DNA of 64,000 nucleotides, taken from contig NZ_CP140772.1 of assembly GCF_037893185.1 (NCBI RefSeq), positions 6,750,001-6,814,000 of the forward strand. The letters run 5' to 3'. Positions 8,681 through 16,635 of the stretch are shown here, piece after piece (position 1 is the stretch's first letter; each line of letters opens with the position of its first letter). The position numbers and the translations under genes are program-made. The notes beneath the pieces were generated by a model that did no database searches, was not told where the DNA came from, and saw only the letters and a list, made by a program, of their open reading frames with translations. This stretch comes from Chitinophaga sp. 180180018-3 (GTDB lineage: Bacteria; Bacteroidota; Bacteroidia; Chitinophagales; Chitinophagaceae).

Positions 8681-9136
8681 TCATCTGCCGAAAACGATAT
8701 CGTCTGGCAGCTCATTTTCATCGCCGGCTTCATGCGGGAAGTAAGTACGGAGGGAGGTGCCGATTTCTTCAATACAGGCCTCTATGCCTCCGATAATGTC
8801 GTTACCCTGAAAATGACGGATCAGCAACTCCGCTTCCTTTGCCCAGAAATCGTCACCCACTTTATCGTGGATGCCCTGGTCGCCCAAAATGGCAAATTGC
8901 CGGTCTTTGATCGCCACGTATACCAGCACGCCATTGCGCAACCTGGTTTTTCCCATGTCCAGTGATACGAATGCTTCCTTCGCCCTGTCCATGGGATTCA
9001 CATAACTGCAATGACTTTCCACAAACAACCTGATCTCTCCGGATGTGAGCCGCTCAGCCACCCGGATAGCCTGCACTATTCTGTTCTTTTCCGATTCTGA
9101 AAAAATCTCTTTTCGCTTAAAGGGGAAAATGCGCAT
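8681..9136 (-). CDS. TPM-domain protein without signal peptide
   Basis: A second, shorter TPM-family protein, 151 aa. Characteristic segments are RIVQAIRVAERLTSGEIRLF, then RNGVLVYVAIKDRQFAILGD, and a C-terminal helix (IIGGIEACIEEIGTSLRTYF). There is no signal peptide or transmembrane segment, so unlike its neighbour it is predicted to stay in the cytoplasm or act through the membrane-bound one. It sits between lemA and the membrane TPM gene; this three-gene order is common in Bacteroidota. Exact function is unknown. Confidence 0.85.
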   Translation of the reverse strand: MRIFPFKRKEIFSESEKNRIVQAIRVAERLTSGEIRLFVESHCSYVNPMDRAKEAFVSLDMGKTRLRNGVLVYVAIKDRQFAILGDQGIHDKVGDDFWAKEAELLIRHFQGNDIIGGIEACIEEIGTSLRTYFPHEAGDENELPDDIVFGR

Positions 9137-9158
9137 GCTCTAATTTTTATAAAAGTCG

Positions 9159-9195
9159 CTCATGCCTGAATCCATTGCTGATATCCAGGCATGAG
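9159..9195. repeat. Inverted repeat between lemA and the TPM gene
   Basis: CTCATGCCTG (9159-9168) and CAGGCATGAG (9186-9195) are exact reverse complements, 17 nt apart, in the 78-nt gap inside the operon. There is no following T-run, so it may be a processing or attenuation site rather than a terminator. Confidence 0.55.
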
Positions 9196-9214
9196 TACCT
9201 AAGTAGGGGTTGTT

Positions 9215-9793
9215 TTAGAACTTCACTTCCGGAGCTTTGTCTGATCCGGCAGCAGCTTCGAAATAACCTTTCTGTTTGAACCCTGTAATACCAGCCACGA
9301 TGTTAGTCGGGAAAGTACGCATGGAGCTGTTATATTCGTTCACCGCATTGTTGAAATCGTTGCGGGATACATTGATCCTGTTTTCTGTTCCTTCCAGCTG
9401 CGCCTGCAGATTCTGGAAGTTGGCATTCGCTTTCAGGTCCGGATAATTCTCGGTTACCATCAGCAGCCGGCCTAAAGCGGAACTTAATTGTCCCTGAGCA
9501 GCCTGGTATTGCTGAATTTTTTCAGGACTGAGATCATTGGCGTCCACCTTGATCTGGGTAGCGCTGGCACGTGCCTGTACAACTTTTTCCAGGGTTCCTT
9601 GTTCAAAATTAGCGGCACCTTTTACAGTAGCCACGAGGTTAGGGATCAAATCAGCGCGGCGTTGATAGGCACTTTGTACCTGGCCCCACTTATTTTTTAC
9701 ATTCTCTTCCTTGCTCACAAGGCCGTTGTATTTGCCACAACCAAACATCACAAGCAGTGCAAGTACTACAATAACAATAATTCCTGTTCTCAT
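9215..9793 (-). CDS. lemA: LemA family membrane protein
   Basis: 192-aa protein with one N-terminal membrane segment (IIVIVVLALLVMFG) followed by the long helical LemA domain. Diagnostic stretches are VKNKWGQVQSAYQRRADLIP and NLVATVKGAANFEQ near the start, then YPDLKANANFQNLQAQLEGT. A Cys follows the membrane segment (MFGCGKYN), so lipidation is possible, although MFGC is a poor lipobox. LemA proteins are membrane-anchored with the helical domain facing outward or inward depending on species; molecular function is unclear. It is the first gene of the operon with the two TPM-domain genes, which suggests a shared envelope role. Confidence 0.92.
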   Translation of the reverse strand: MRTGIIVIVVLALLVMFGCGKYNGLVSKEENVKNKWGQVQSAYQRRADLIPNLVATVKGAANFEQGTLEKVVQARASATQIKVDANDLSPEKIQQYQAAQGQLSSALGRLLMVTENYPDLKANANFQNLQAQLEGTENRINVSRNDFNNAVNEYNSSMRTFPTNIVAGITGFKQKGYFEAAAGSDKAPEVKF

Positions 9794-10182
9794 CAGATTA
9801 AATATTTAAGAGTTAATGCCGGCCAATACGCAAAACCTGTTCCTGTTTTGGGGCGCTGCCGGCGTAAGCAGTTTTTTTGTAGGTAAAAGTTATGAAAAAA
9901 ACGGTGAATCTATATTTTTCACAGCAACACGAAAATAGATAAACTCAGCCACTAAAATTGCTATCGGATAAGGAAACCGCAAATTTTCAAAAAAGTTCAG
10001 CCTCCCTTGAAATATTCGTCTTAAAACAGTATGTTTATATGTACCTTTGCAATATGTAAAACGTTGAATGTTTTACCAAACAATCTGAGGGAATGCGGGG
10101 CAGGATGGACAGAAAACAGAATCAAAAATCTCATTGTTTTATAACTCATTTATTATCAATAACTTGGAATAAGTCTGCTTAA
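9794..10182. other. Intergenic region between lemA and a response regulator
   Basis: 389 nt between divergent genes with no convincing reading frame. It should hold the lemA promoter (not identified) and that of the regulator: TACCTTTG at 10042-10049. A weak dyad GTAAAAC-7-GTTTTAC (10056-10076) lies just after that box, in the ~130-nt untranslated leader. Nothing else is recognisable. Confidence 0.5.
10042..10049 (+). promoter_or_regulatory. -7 box for the response regulator gene
   Basis: TACCTTTG followed by CA is a good match to the Bacteroidota -7 element. No convincing -33 TTTG at the right spacing. Confidence 0.45.
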
Positions 10183-10647
10183 ATGAGTGCACCACACATC
10201 CATATACTCTATATTGATGATGAGATACATAATCTGAATGCCTTCAAGGCTTCGTTCAGGAGAATGTATACTGTAGTAACAGCCTCGTCTGCAGAAGAAG
10301 CAGAAAAACTGCTGGCAGAACAGGAGTTTCACATCATTATCTCTGATCAGCGGATGCCCAAAACAACAGGGATAGAGTTTTTTGAGTCAATACTCGAAAA
10401 GTATCCGGATCCGATTCGTATGCTGCTGACAGGCTATGCCGATATTAACGCAGTAGTAGATGCCATTAATAAAGGGCAGGTCTACAAATACTTCTCTAAA
10501 CCGTGGAATGAAGAGGAGTTGAAACACAACATTGATAAGGCTTACGAGGTATATGCCCTTCGTAAGGAAAACAAAGAACTTACTGCCAAACTGCTGGATG
10601 TAAACCAGAAGCTGGAGTTTCTGGTACGGCAAAAGCTGATTTCCTGA
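10183..10647 (+). CDS. Stand-alone response regulator (receiver plus helical tail)
   Basis: Two-component receiver protein, 154 aa, with no DNA-binding output domain. Key residues: acidic pocket D12-D13, phosphoacceptor D55 (IIISDQRMP), T83 (MLLTG) and K106 (YFSKPW). After residue ~120 a charged helix (ALRKENKELTAKLLDVNQKL) probably forms a coiled coil. Output must come from protein-protein contact. No histidine kinase is adjacent, but the first 103 residues align without gaps to the regulator at 63692, with about 58% identity counted by hand. That paralogue is linked to a 7TMR-DISM kinase, so the two may share a partner or pathway. Confidence 0.9.
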   Translation: MSAPHIHILYIDDEIHNLNAFKASFRRMYTVVTASSAEEAEKLLAEQEFHIIISDQRMPKTTGIEFFESILEKYPDPIRMLLTGYADINAVVDAINKGQVYKYFSKPWNEEELKHNIDKAYEVYALRKENKELTAKLLDVNQKLEFLVRQKLIS

Positions 10648-10815
10648 TCATTTAGTTCCGGTGCCGACAGTGAGTATAGCCCTGCCAAACGGGGCCGATA
10701 TTTCTTTTGCCTGATATTTCCGCCAAGGCCATTTATCAAAAAGCCGTTCCCTTCAACTGCTGAATATTGATTTTCCGTTAACTTGCACGACATTGTGAAC
10801 CTAATTTCATGAATC

Positions 10816-12186
10816 ATGCAAGTTTGGAAAGATTACCAGGCAAAGAATAAAGATCGTTTCCTGGATGAATTACTGGCATTGTTGCGCATTCCTTCTGTGA
10901 GTGCGGATTCCCGGTTTAATGAAGATACCCGGAAATGTGCTGAAGCAGTAAAAAAACACCTGGAAGAAGCTGGTGCTGAAAAGGTAGAAGTTTGTCAGAC
11001 AGCGGGGCACCCGATCGTTTATGGAGAAAAAATCATAGATCCATCCTTACCTACTGTACTCGTATACGGCCACTACGATGTGCAACCCGCAGATCCGCTG
11101 GAACTGTGGCACAGCGGGCCATTTGAACCAGTAATCAAAGATGGCAATATATATGCGCGCGGTAGTGCCGACGATAAAGGGCAGTTTTACATGCATGTAA
11201 AAGCCTTTGAAACCATGCACCAAACGAACACCCTTCCCTGCAATATCAAGTTTATGATAGAAGGAGAAGAAGAAGTGGGTTCTGCCAACCTCGGCATTTT
11301 CCTGAAAGAAAACAAAGAGCGGCTGAAAGCTGATGTAGTGCTGATTTCAGATACTTCTATGATCAGCCTGGAAAATCCTTCTATTGATACGGGCTTACGT
11401 GGACTGGCCTATATGGAAGTAGAGGTAACCGGCCCTAACCGCGACCTTCACAGTGGCGTTTATGGCGGTGCGGTTGCAAACCCGGCCACCATCCTTGCAA
11501 AGATGATTGCATCACTCCATGATGAAAACAATCATATCACCATCCCTGGTTTCTATGATAAAGTACAGGAGCTGAATGCAGAAGAAAGAGCTGCACTTAA
11601 CGCCGCTCCTTTCGATGAAGAGGAATACAAGAAAGACTTAGGTATAAGTGATGTATGGGGAGAGAAAGGATATACTACCATTGAAAGAACCGGCATCCGC
11701 CCAACACTGGAGGTAAACGGTATCTGGGGTGGTTATACCGGCGAAGGTTCCAAGACCGTGTTACCATCGAAAGCATTTGCCAAGATATCTATGCGGCTGG
11801 TGCCTAACCAGGACTGGCATGAGATCTCCGACCTCTTCACCAAACACTTTGAGGCGATTGCCCCTAAGAGCGTGAAAGTAAAGGTAACCAAACACCATGG
11901 TGGTAGTCCGTACGTAACGCCTACCGATTCGGTAGCATTCCAGGCAGCTCATAAAGCTATCCATACTACCTTTGGAAAGGCGCCTATTCCGGTTCGTGGA
12001 GGTGGAAGCATTCCCATTGTAGCGTTATTCGAAAAAGAACTGGGATTGAAAACAGTGTTGATGGGCTTCGGGCTGGACAGCGATAACCTCCATTCACCGA
12101 ATGAGAAATACGGTTTGGATAACTATTACAAAGGCATAGAGACCATACCTTATTTCCATAAATTCTTTGCAGAGTTAAGCCGGTAG
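10816..12186 (+). CDS. M20 family dipeptidase (CNDP-like)
   Basis: Zinc-dependent dipeptidase of the M20/ArgE family, 456 aa, cytoplasmic. Metal ligands sit in YGHYDVQPADP (H86, catalytic D88) and RGSADDKG (bridging D119/D120). The catalytic base and metal Glu are in EGEEEVGS (about E152/E153), and the DTSM motif follows. The central lid domain contains the substrate His in RDLHSGVYGG. The C-terminal ligand region includes LHSPNEKYGLDNY. Length and motif order fit carnosinase/CNDP-type dipeptidases acting on Xaa-Xaa or beta-Ala dipeptides; exact substrate cannot be read. Single gene, followed by a palindrome. Confidence 0.92.
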   Translation: MQVWKDYQAKNKDRFLDELLALLRIPSVSADSRFNEDTRKCAEAVKKHLEEAGAEKVEVCQTAGHPIVYGEKIIDPSLPTVLVYGHYDVQPADPLELWHSGPFEPVIKDGNIYARGSADDKGQFYMHVKAFETMHQTNTLPCNIKFMIEGEEEVGSANLGIFLKENKERLKADVVLISDTSMISLENPSIDTGLRGLAYMEVEVTGPNRDLHSGVYGGAVANPATILAKMIASLHDENNHITIPGFYDKVQELNAEERAALNAAPFDEEEYKKDLGISDVWGEKGYTTIERTGIRPTLEVNGIWGGYTGEGSKTVLPSKAFAKISMRLVPNQDWHEISDLFTKHFEAIAPKSVKVKVTKHHGGSPYVTPTDSVAFQAAHKAIHTTFGKAPIPVRGGGSIPIVALFEKELGLKTVLMGFGLDSDNLHSPNEKYGLDNYYKGIETIPYFHKFFAELSR

Positions 12187-12194
12187 GAGTTTTT

Positions 12195-12245
12195 AGTCTT
12201 TAGCGGTTAGTTAGCTGGTCAGCAGCAAACTAACCGCTAAAGGCT
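12195..12245. repeat. Extragenic palindrome with TAGTCTTTAGC-type ends
   Basis: Arms AGTCTTTAGCGGTTAGTT (12195-12212) and AACTAACCGCTAAAGGCT (12228-12245) pair over 18 bp with one G-T. The outer TAGTCTTTAGC/GCTAAAGGCTA vocabulary recurs at 16557-16613, 35777-35800 and 58364-58450. It follows the dipeptidase gene and probably acts as its terminator. Confidence 0.7.
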
Positions 12246-12269
12246 AAACGCCGGCTAAAAGCTATTTTT

Positions 12270-12668
12270 ATGTCTAACGAAAAAGTACGTGTCGATAAAT
12301 ATCTCTGGGCCATCAGAGTGTTCAAAACCCGTAGCCAGGCAGCCACAGCCTGCGACAGTGGCAAGGTGAAAATGAACGGTTCTTCCGTAAAAGCCGCCAA
12401 ACCTGTATCTGTAGGCGATAAATTTGATATCCGTGGCGAAGCCCGCAAATGGGTGATCGAGGTAGTAAGTGTGATTTCCAACCGGGTGGCCTACAGCGAG
12501 GCCATCAAGCATTATATTGACAGCACCCCTGATGAAGATAAACTGGCGGCAGCCTATGTTGCGTCTGTATTCCAGACCGGTAAACGCCAAAGTAAGATAG
12601 GCCGACCCACTAAGAAAGACAGAAGGCAAATCGATGGATTCATGGATGGGGACGCCGGCGAAGAGTAA
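12270..12668 (+). CDS. S4-domain RNA-binding protein (Hsp15/HslR-like)
   Basis: Small basic RNA-binding protein, 132 aa. The S4 fold opens with VRVDKYLWAIRVFKTRSQA and continues to DSGKVKMNGSSVKAA, the classic S4 signature. Hsp15 homologues recycle stalled large ribosomal subunits that carry peptidyl-tRNA. The C-terminal tail is charged (KIGRPTKKDRRQIDGF). It stands alone between the dipeptidase and lysA. Assignment to the S4 family is firm; Hsp15 function is inferred from length and architecture. Confidence 0.87.
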   Translation: MSNEKVRVDKYLWAIRVFKTRSQAATACDSGKVKMNGSSVKAAKPVSVGDKFDIRGEARKWVIEVVSVISNRVAYSEAIKHYIDSTPDEDKLAAAYVASVFQTGKRQSKIGRPTKKDRRQIDGFMDGDAGEE

Positions 12669-12729
12669 CGCCTGCCTGTCTGTCTTCCTCAGCTCTACCT
12701 TTTTTCTACATTTTCTCACTTTTGCGTAG

Positions 12730-12767
12730 TAATTTTGCCAACTCATTCTTTAAACTAAGGAGTTTCA
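12730..12767 (+). promoter_or_regulatory. Promoter -7 box and strong Shine-Dalgarno for lysA
   Basis: TAATTTTG (12730-12737) fits TAnnTTTG. AAGGAG (12757-12762) lies 5 nt before the ATG. A full Shine-Dalgarno is uncommon among the genes of this window and supports the start. Confidence 0.5.
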
Positions 12768-13994
12768 ATGCCTACTAAACAAAGTGACGTACTACCTGCC
12801 GATTTCCTTGTAAAAGTGGCAGAAGAATTTGGTACCCCGGTATACATATACCACGCGGAAAAGATCAAAACCCAGTATGAAAAGCTACAGAAGGCGTTTC
12901 ATAAGGCCGACACCCGCTTCTTTTACGCCTGTAAGGCATTGACCAACATCAATATCCTGAAGTACATCAATTCGCTGGGATGCGGACTGGATACCGTTTC
13001 CATACAGGAAGTACAACTGGGGCTGAAAGCCGGCTTTGATCCTAAGAACATTATCTTCACCCCTAACTGTGTAGATCTGCAGGAAATTATCGCAGCCAAG
13101 GATCTGGGTGTGATTATTAACATCGATAATCTCTCTATCCTGGAGCAGTTTGGTAATAAGTTCGGTGGCAGCTACCCGATCTGTATCCGGCTGAATCCAC
13201 ATATTATGGCCGGCGGTAATTTCAAGATATCTACCGGGCATATCGACAGCAAATTTGGCATTTCCATTCACCAGATGCGCCACATAGAACGCATCATCAA
13301 TTCTACTAAATTGAAAGTAACTGGTTTGCATATGCATACTGGCTCTGAAATTAAGGATGTAGATGTATTCCTGCGTGGTGTGGAAGTAATGCTGGAGATG
13401 GTACAACATTTCCCCGACCTGGAATCTATTGACCTGGGAAGCGGCTTCAAAGTGGCTTATCAACAAGGAGATCCGGAAACTGATATCGAATTACTTGGCC
13501 GAAAGCTGAGCGATGCGTTCAATAAATTTGCGAAGACTTATGTGCGTCCGCTGCAGCTTTGGTTTGAGCCGGGCAAGTTTCTCGTAAGCCAGAGCGGATA
13601 TTTTGTGGTGAAAGCCAATGTAATCAAACAAACTACTGCCAACGTATTTGTAGGCGTGAATTCAGGCTTCAACCATCTGATCAGGCCCATGTTCTACGAT
13701 GCCTTCCATCTGATCCGTAACATCTCCAATCCTAAGGGTACAGAACGGATATATACGGTTGTAGGAAATATCTGTGAAACTGATACCTTCGGCTGGGACA
13801 GGAAGATCAATGAAGTAAGGGAAGGCGACTACCTGGTATTTTATAATGCCGGTGCCTATGGGTTTGAAATGTCGTCTAACTTCAATTCCCGTCTGAAACC
13901 GGCAGAAGTGCTTATCAAAGATGGTAAGCCGCAGCTGATCCGCAGGCGCGATACATTGGAAGACCTGCTAAAAAACCAGATCGAATTGCAATAA
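12768..13994 (+). CDS. lysA: Diaminopimelate decarboxylase
   Basis: PLP enzyme that decarboxylates meso-diaminopimelate to L-lysine, the last step of lysine synthesis. The protein is 408 aa. The PLP lysine is K56 in FFYACKALTN. Other family motifs in order: GLHMHTGSEI, the phosphate-binding DLGSGFKV, FEPGKFLV, the CETDTFG active-site Cys loop from the neighbouring subunit, and GAYGFEMSSNFNSR near the end. YACKAL and GSG differ slightly from the E. coli-type YAxKAN and GGG, as often seen in Bacteroidota. Another group-IV decarboxylase such as carboxynorspermidine decarboxylase is possible but the CExxD motif and length favour LysA. Confidence 0.9.
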   Translation: MPTKQSDVLPADFLVKVAEEFGTPVYIYHAEKIKTQYEKLQKAFHKADTRFFYACKALTNINILKYINSLGCGLDTVSIQEVQLGLKAGFDPKNIIFTPNCVDLQEIIAAKDLGVIINIDNLSILEQFGNKFGGSYPICIRLNPHIMAGGNFKISTGHIDSKFGISIHQMRHIERIINSTKLKVTGLHMHTGSEIKDVDVFLRGVEVMLEMVQHFPDLESIDLGSGFKVAYQQGDPETDIELLGRKLSDAFNKFAKTYVRPLQLWFEPGKFLVSQSGYFVVKANVIKQTTANVFVGVNSGFNHLIRPMFYDAFHLIRNISNPKGTERIYTVVGNICETDTFGWDRKINEVREGDYLVFYNAGAYGFEMSSNFNSRLKPAEVLIKDGKPQLIRRRDTLEDLLKNQIELQ

Positions 13995-14096
13995 ATTTCC
14001 GTTTTTCACCCGGATTCAGGTATTTGATTTACAATCTCTTAGTTAAGAGGCAAATCCCTGGATCCGGGAAATCCGGATTTCATACAATATTTCCCC

Positions 14097-14104
14097 TACC
14101 TTTG
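14097..14104 (+). promoter_or_regulatory. -7 box for the GAF-type protein gene
   Basis: TACCTTTG followed by CG, 123 nt before the ATG; implies a leader of about 110 nt. Confidence 0.4.
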
Positions 14105-14227
14105 CGTCTACATTAATATCCTTCCCTGCTACTCCTGCACTGTTTATTGCTGTAAATTGAAAGATGTTTTATTTCCTGACATACTTAAAGGAAACGCTTT
14201 TGATTATAATTATACTTATAAGGTTTT

Positions 14228-16552
14228 ATGAAAGTATTAACTGCACACCCCGGTATTTTTAACGACGACGAAGTAATTGATACATATATCTCATTCGTTC
14301 CATTTCTGAACTACCTGAAAGAGAAAGTAGCCTCAGATGGCGATTCACGCGCAGCGCTTTACCAGCTGATCATTGATAAATTTGAAAGTAATCCGGATAT
14401 ACTTAGGCCGATCAGAACAGATGCAGATCTTAGCATTTACAAAGAGTATCTGGACATGGTGACGGCGGCCATTTTCCCGGTTACAGCAGACACCGATAAG
14501 GATATCTATGGCATCGGTGTTCCCTTCAGATTCGCGTTGTTTTACTACTCCAACCTCTTTAAGCAGCTTTTCACTGCGGGCGGAGAAGAGCTGGCAGCCG
14601 TTCCCCAGGGGATCTCCATTTCCCAGGTGAAGAAAGATAAAATGACCTGGCTCTATAAGCTTATCCTGGAGAAGGTATACCACTTCCCCATGGATTATAA
14701 GAATGAGCTGATTCACACCCTGGACACTCCTGACGGAGGCAAACGCTTTGTGAAAGTGAATATAGATCCCAGGTTTGTGGAGGTAAAGGTAAATGGGGTG
14801 CTGCCCGACTTCAACTACGATCAGTTCTGCAGCCGGCAAATGACTCCGGAATCGCTGATAACAACCCTTCCGCCAAAGATGTTTTCTTTGGAAGGCTTCG
14901 TGATATGGACCGTTAAAGACGTTACCCAATCTGAAACCCTCAACAACATCAAGAACCTGGTGATGAACATGCAGCCCAGCAATGAGCAGGATAGCTACCG
15001 GGCACTCGAAAAAATGATACCGGTTATCATGGGTATCCCCGATATAACTGCACACCTGGTACCATTTCCGAAAGTGAATGGTAAAAACGTGCTGGAAGAA
15101 CAATTCTCCAATAATGATCCAATTCTCGGTATTGGCAATAAAAAGCAACAGCAGCATTTCTTCCAGCTATTGCTGGATCATCTGAAGTTGCATCCAACTC
15201 CGTTGGTAATCCCGGATGTAAACGACAATACCATTGCTGGGCACCCGTTCCTTAAGTACCTCCCTGTCAAAAATATCCGGAGTTTCCTTGTGTTTCCGAT
15301 CACGCATAAAAAAGAGATCCTGGGTGTATTGCAGCTGGCTTCCTCTGTTCCCGACCGGCTTTCCGCCGATCCTCTCTGGAAATTCCAGAACACTTACCCT
15401 CTGCTGGGATTGATGCTGAGTCGCAGCAGGAACATCCTGGAAAACCGGCTCAATGAAGTCATCAAAGATCAGTTCACCGCTCTGCAACCAGCCGTTGAAT
15501 GGAAATTTGTGGATGCTGCCTGGAATTACCTGCTTACACCGGAAGAAGAAAGGAAAGATATCGAGAATATCAGCTTCGATGAGGTGTTCCCGTTATATGG
15601 CGCTGTTGATATCCGCAATTCATCTGTACAACAGGGCAACGCGATACGGGAAGATCTGCAGGAGCAGCTGGAATTGATCCGTGATACACTCACCACAATA
15701 AGCAATACCATTCACCTGCCCCTGCTGGAAGAGATGCAGTTCAAAACCAACGACCTCCTGGAAAACCTCAGCCACACGCTGCAGGCAGGGGAAGACCTGA
15801 AGGTGAACGAATTCATGGAGCAGGAAATACATCCCATACTCACTCACCTGAGTGAAGAGCATGAGGCGCTGCAACCCGTGCTGGCCGATTATTTCACAGA
15901 AATGGATAAACAAAGCGGACACGTATACCACCACCGCAGGGAATACGAAGAAAGCCTTTCAGCCATCAACACGGTGATCAGCCAGTACCTGGAAAAAGAG
16001 CGGCAATATATACAGCAATCGTTCCCGTGCTACTTCGAAAAGTACCGCACAGACGGGGTGGAATACACCATCTACATTGGGCAGTCGATTGCTGAGGGCA
16101 AGAAATTCGACCATTTATATCTGCGAAACCTTCGCCTGTGGCAGCTTTCGTCGATGGCACAGATTGCGCGGGTTACTCACCGCCTTTCTCCCAAACTGAA
16201 AGTGCCCCTGCAAACGACGCAGATGATACTGATGCACAGCTCCCCCATTACCATCAGTTTCCGTAGCGACGAACGCCGCTTCGATGTGGAAGGCGCCTAT
16301 AATGTACGGTACGAGATCATTAAAAAACGTATCGACAAAGTGCATATTAAAGATACCGGTGAACGCCTTACCCAGCCTGGTACTATCGCCATGGTATATT
16401 CCTATATGAGGGAGATGGAAGAGCTAAAAAAATACATCTCCTTCCTCCAGAGCAAAAACATCCTGCTACCTGGCATCGAAATGCTGGATCTGGAAGAGTT
16501 GCAGGGAGTAAGTGGGTTGAAAGCGTTGAGGGTGAAGGTAAACCTGGAATAG
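14228..16552 (+). CDS. Large cytoplasmic protein with central GAF-like region
   Basis: 774-aa protein of unknown function, no signal peptide or membrane helix. Residues ~320-415 resemble a GAF sensor fold: the segment NIRSFLVFPITHKKEILGVL followed by LQLAS is the typical GAF strand pair. The N-terminal ~300 residues match no domain I know. Residues ~470-620 are long charged helices (EQLELIRDTLTTISNTIH and following), probably a coiled coil. The C-terminus contains KLKVPLQTTQMILMHSSP and a final helical stretch. No enzymatic motif, kinase box or DNA-binding domain can be seen. Similar large GAF proteins occur in Bacteroidota as hypothetical genes. It is transcribed alone from a TACCTTTG promoter and ends in a palindrome shared with its convergent neighbour. 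Confidence 0.7.
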   Translation: MKVLTAHPGIFNDDEVIDTYISFVPFLNYLKEKVASDGDSRAALYQLIIDKFESNPDILRPIRTDADLSIYKEYLDMVTAAIFPVTADTDKDIYGIGVPFRFALFYYSNLFKQLFTAGGEELAAVPQGISISQVKKDKMTWLYKLILEKVYHFPMDYKNELIHTLDTPDGGKRFVKVNIDPRFVEVKVNGVLPDFNYDQFCSRQMTPESLITTLPPKMFSLEGFVIWTVKDVTQSETLNNIKNLVMNMQPSNEQDSYRALEKMIPVIMGIPDITAHLVPFPKVNGKNVLEEQFSNNDPILGIGNKKQQQHFFQLLLDHLKLHPTPLVIPDVNDNTIAGHPFLKYLPVKNIRSFLVFPITHKKEILGVLQLASSVPDRLSADPLWKFQNTYPLLGLMLSRSRNILENRLNEVIKDQFTALQPAVEWKFVDAAWNYLLTPEEERKDIENISFDEVFPLYGAVDIRNSSVQQGNAIREDLQEQLELIRDTLTTISNTIHLPLLEEMQFKTNDLLENLSHTLQAGEDLKVNEFMEQEIHPILTHLSEEHEALQPVLADYFTEMDKQSGHVYHHRREYEESLSAINTVISQYLEKERQYIQQSFPCYFEKYRTDGVEYTIYIGQSIAEGKKFDHLYLRNLRLWQLSSMAQIARVTHRLSPKLKVPLQTTQMILMHSSPITISFRSDERRFDVEGAYNVRYEIIKKRIDKVHIKDTGERLTQPGTIAMVYSYMREMEELKKYISFLQSKNILLPGIEMLDLEELQGVSGLKALRVKVNLE

Positions 16553-16556
16553 TCTT

Positions 16557-16613
16557 TAGTCTTTAGTAAAAATGCAGCGGAGATAATCTCCGCTGCATTT
16601 TTACTAAAGACTA
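16557..16613. repeat. Extragenic palindrome, GCAGCGGAGAT core, 28-bp perfect arms
   Basis: Arms 16557-16584 and 16586-16613 are exact reverse complements around one central base. The core AATGCAGCGGAGAT/ATCTCCGCTGCATT recurs at 35723-35777 and, with one change, at 58364-58438. TAGTCTTTAG and CTAAAGACTA units continue outside the arms. It lies between convergent genes and can act as a bidirectional terminator. Confidence 0.9.
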
Positions 16614-16635
16614 ATAGCTAAAGACTAAAGACTGT

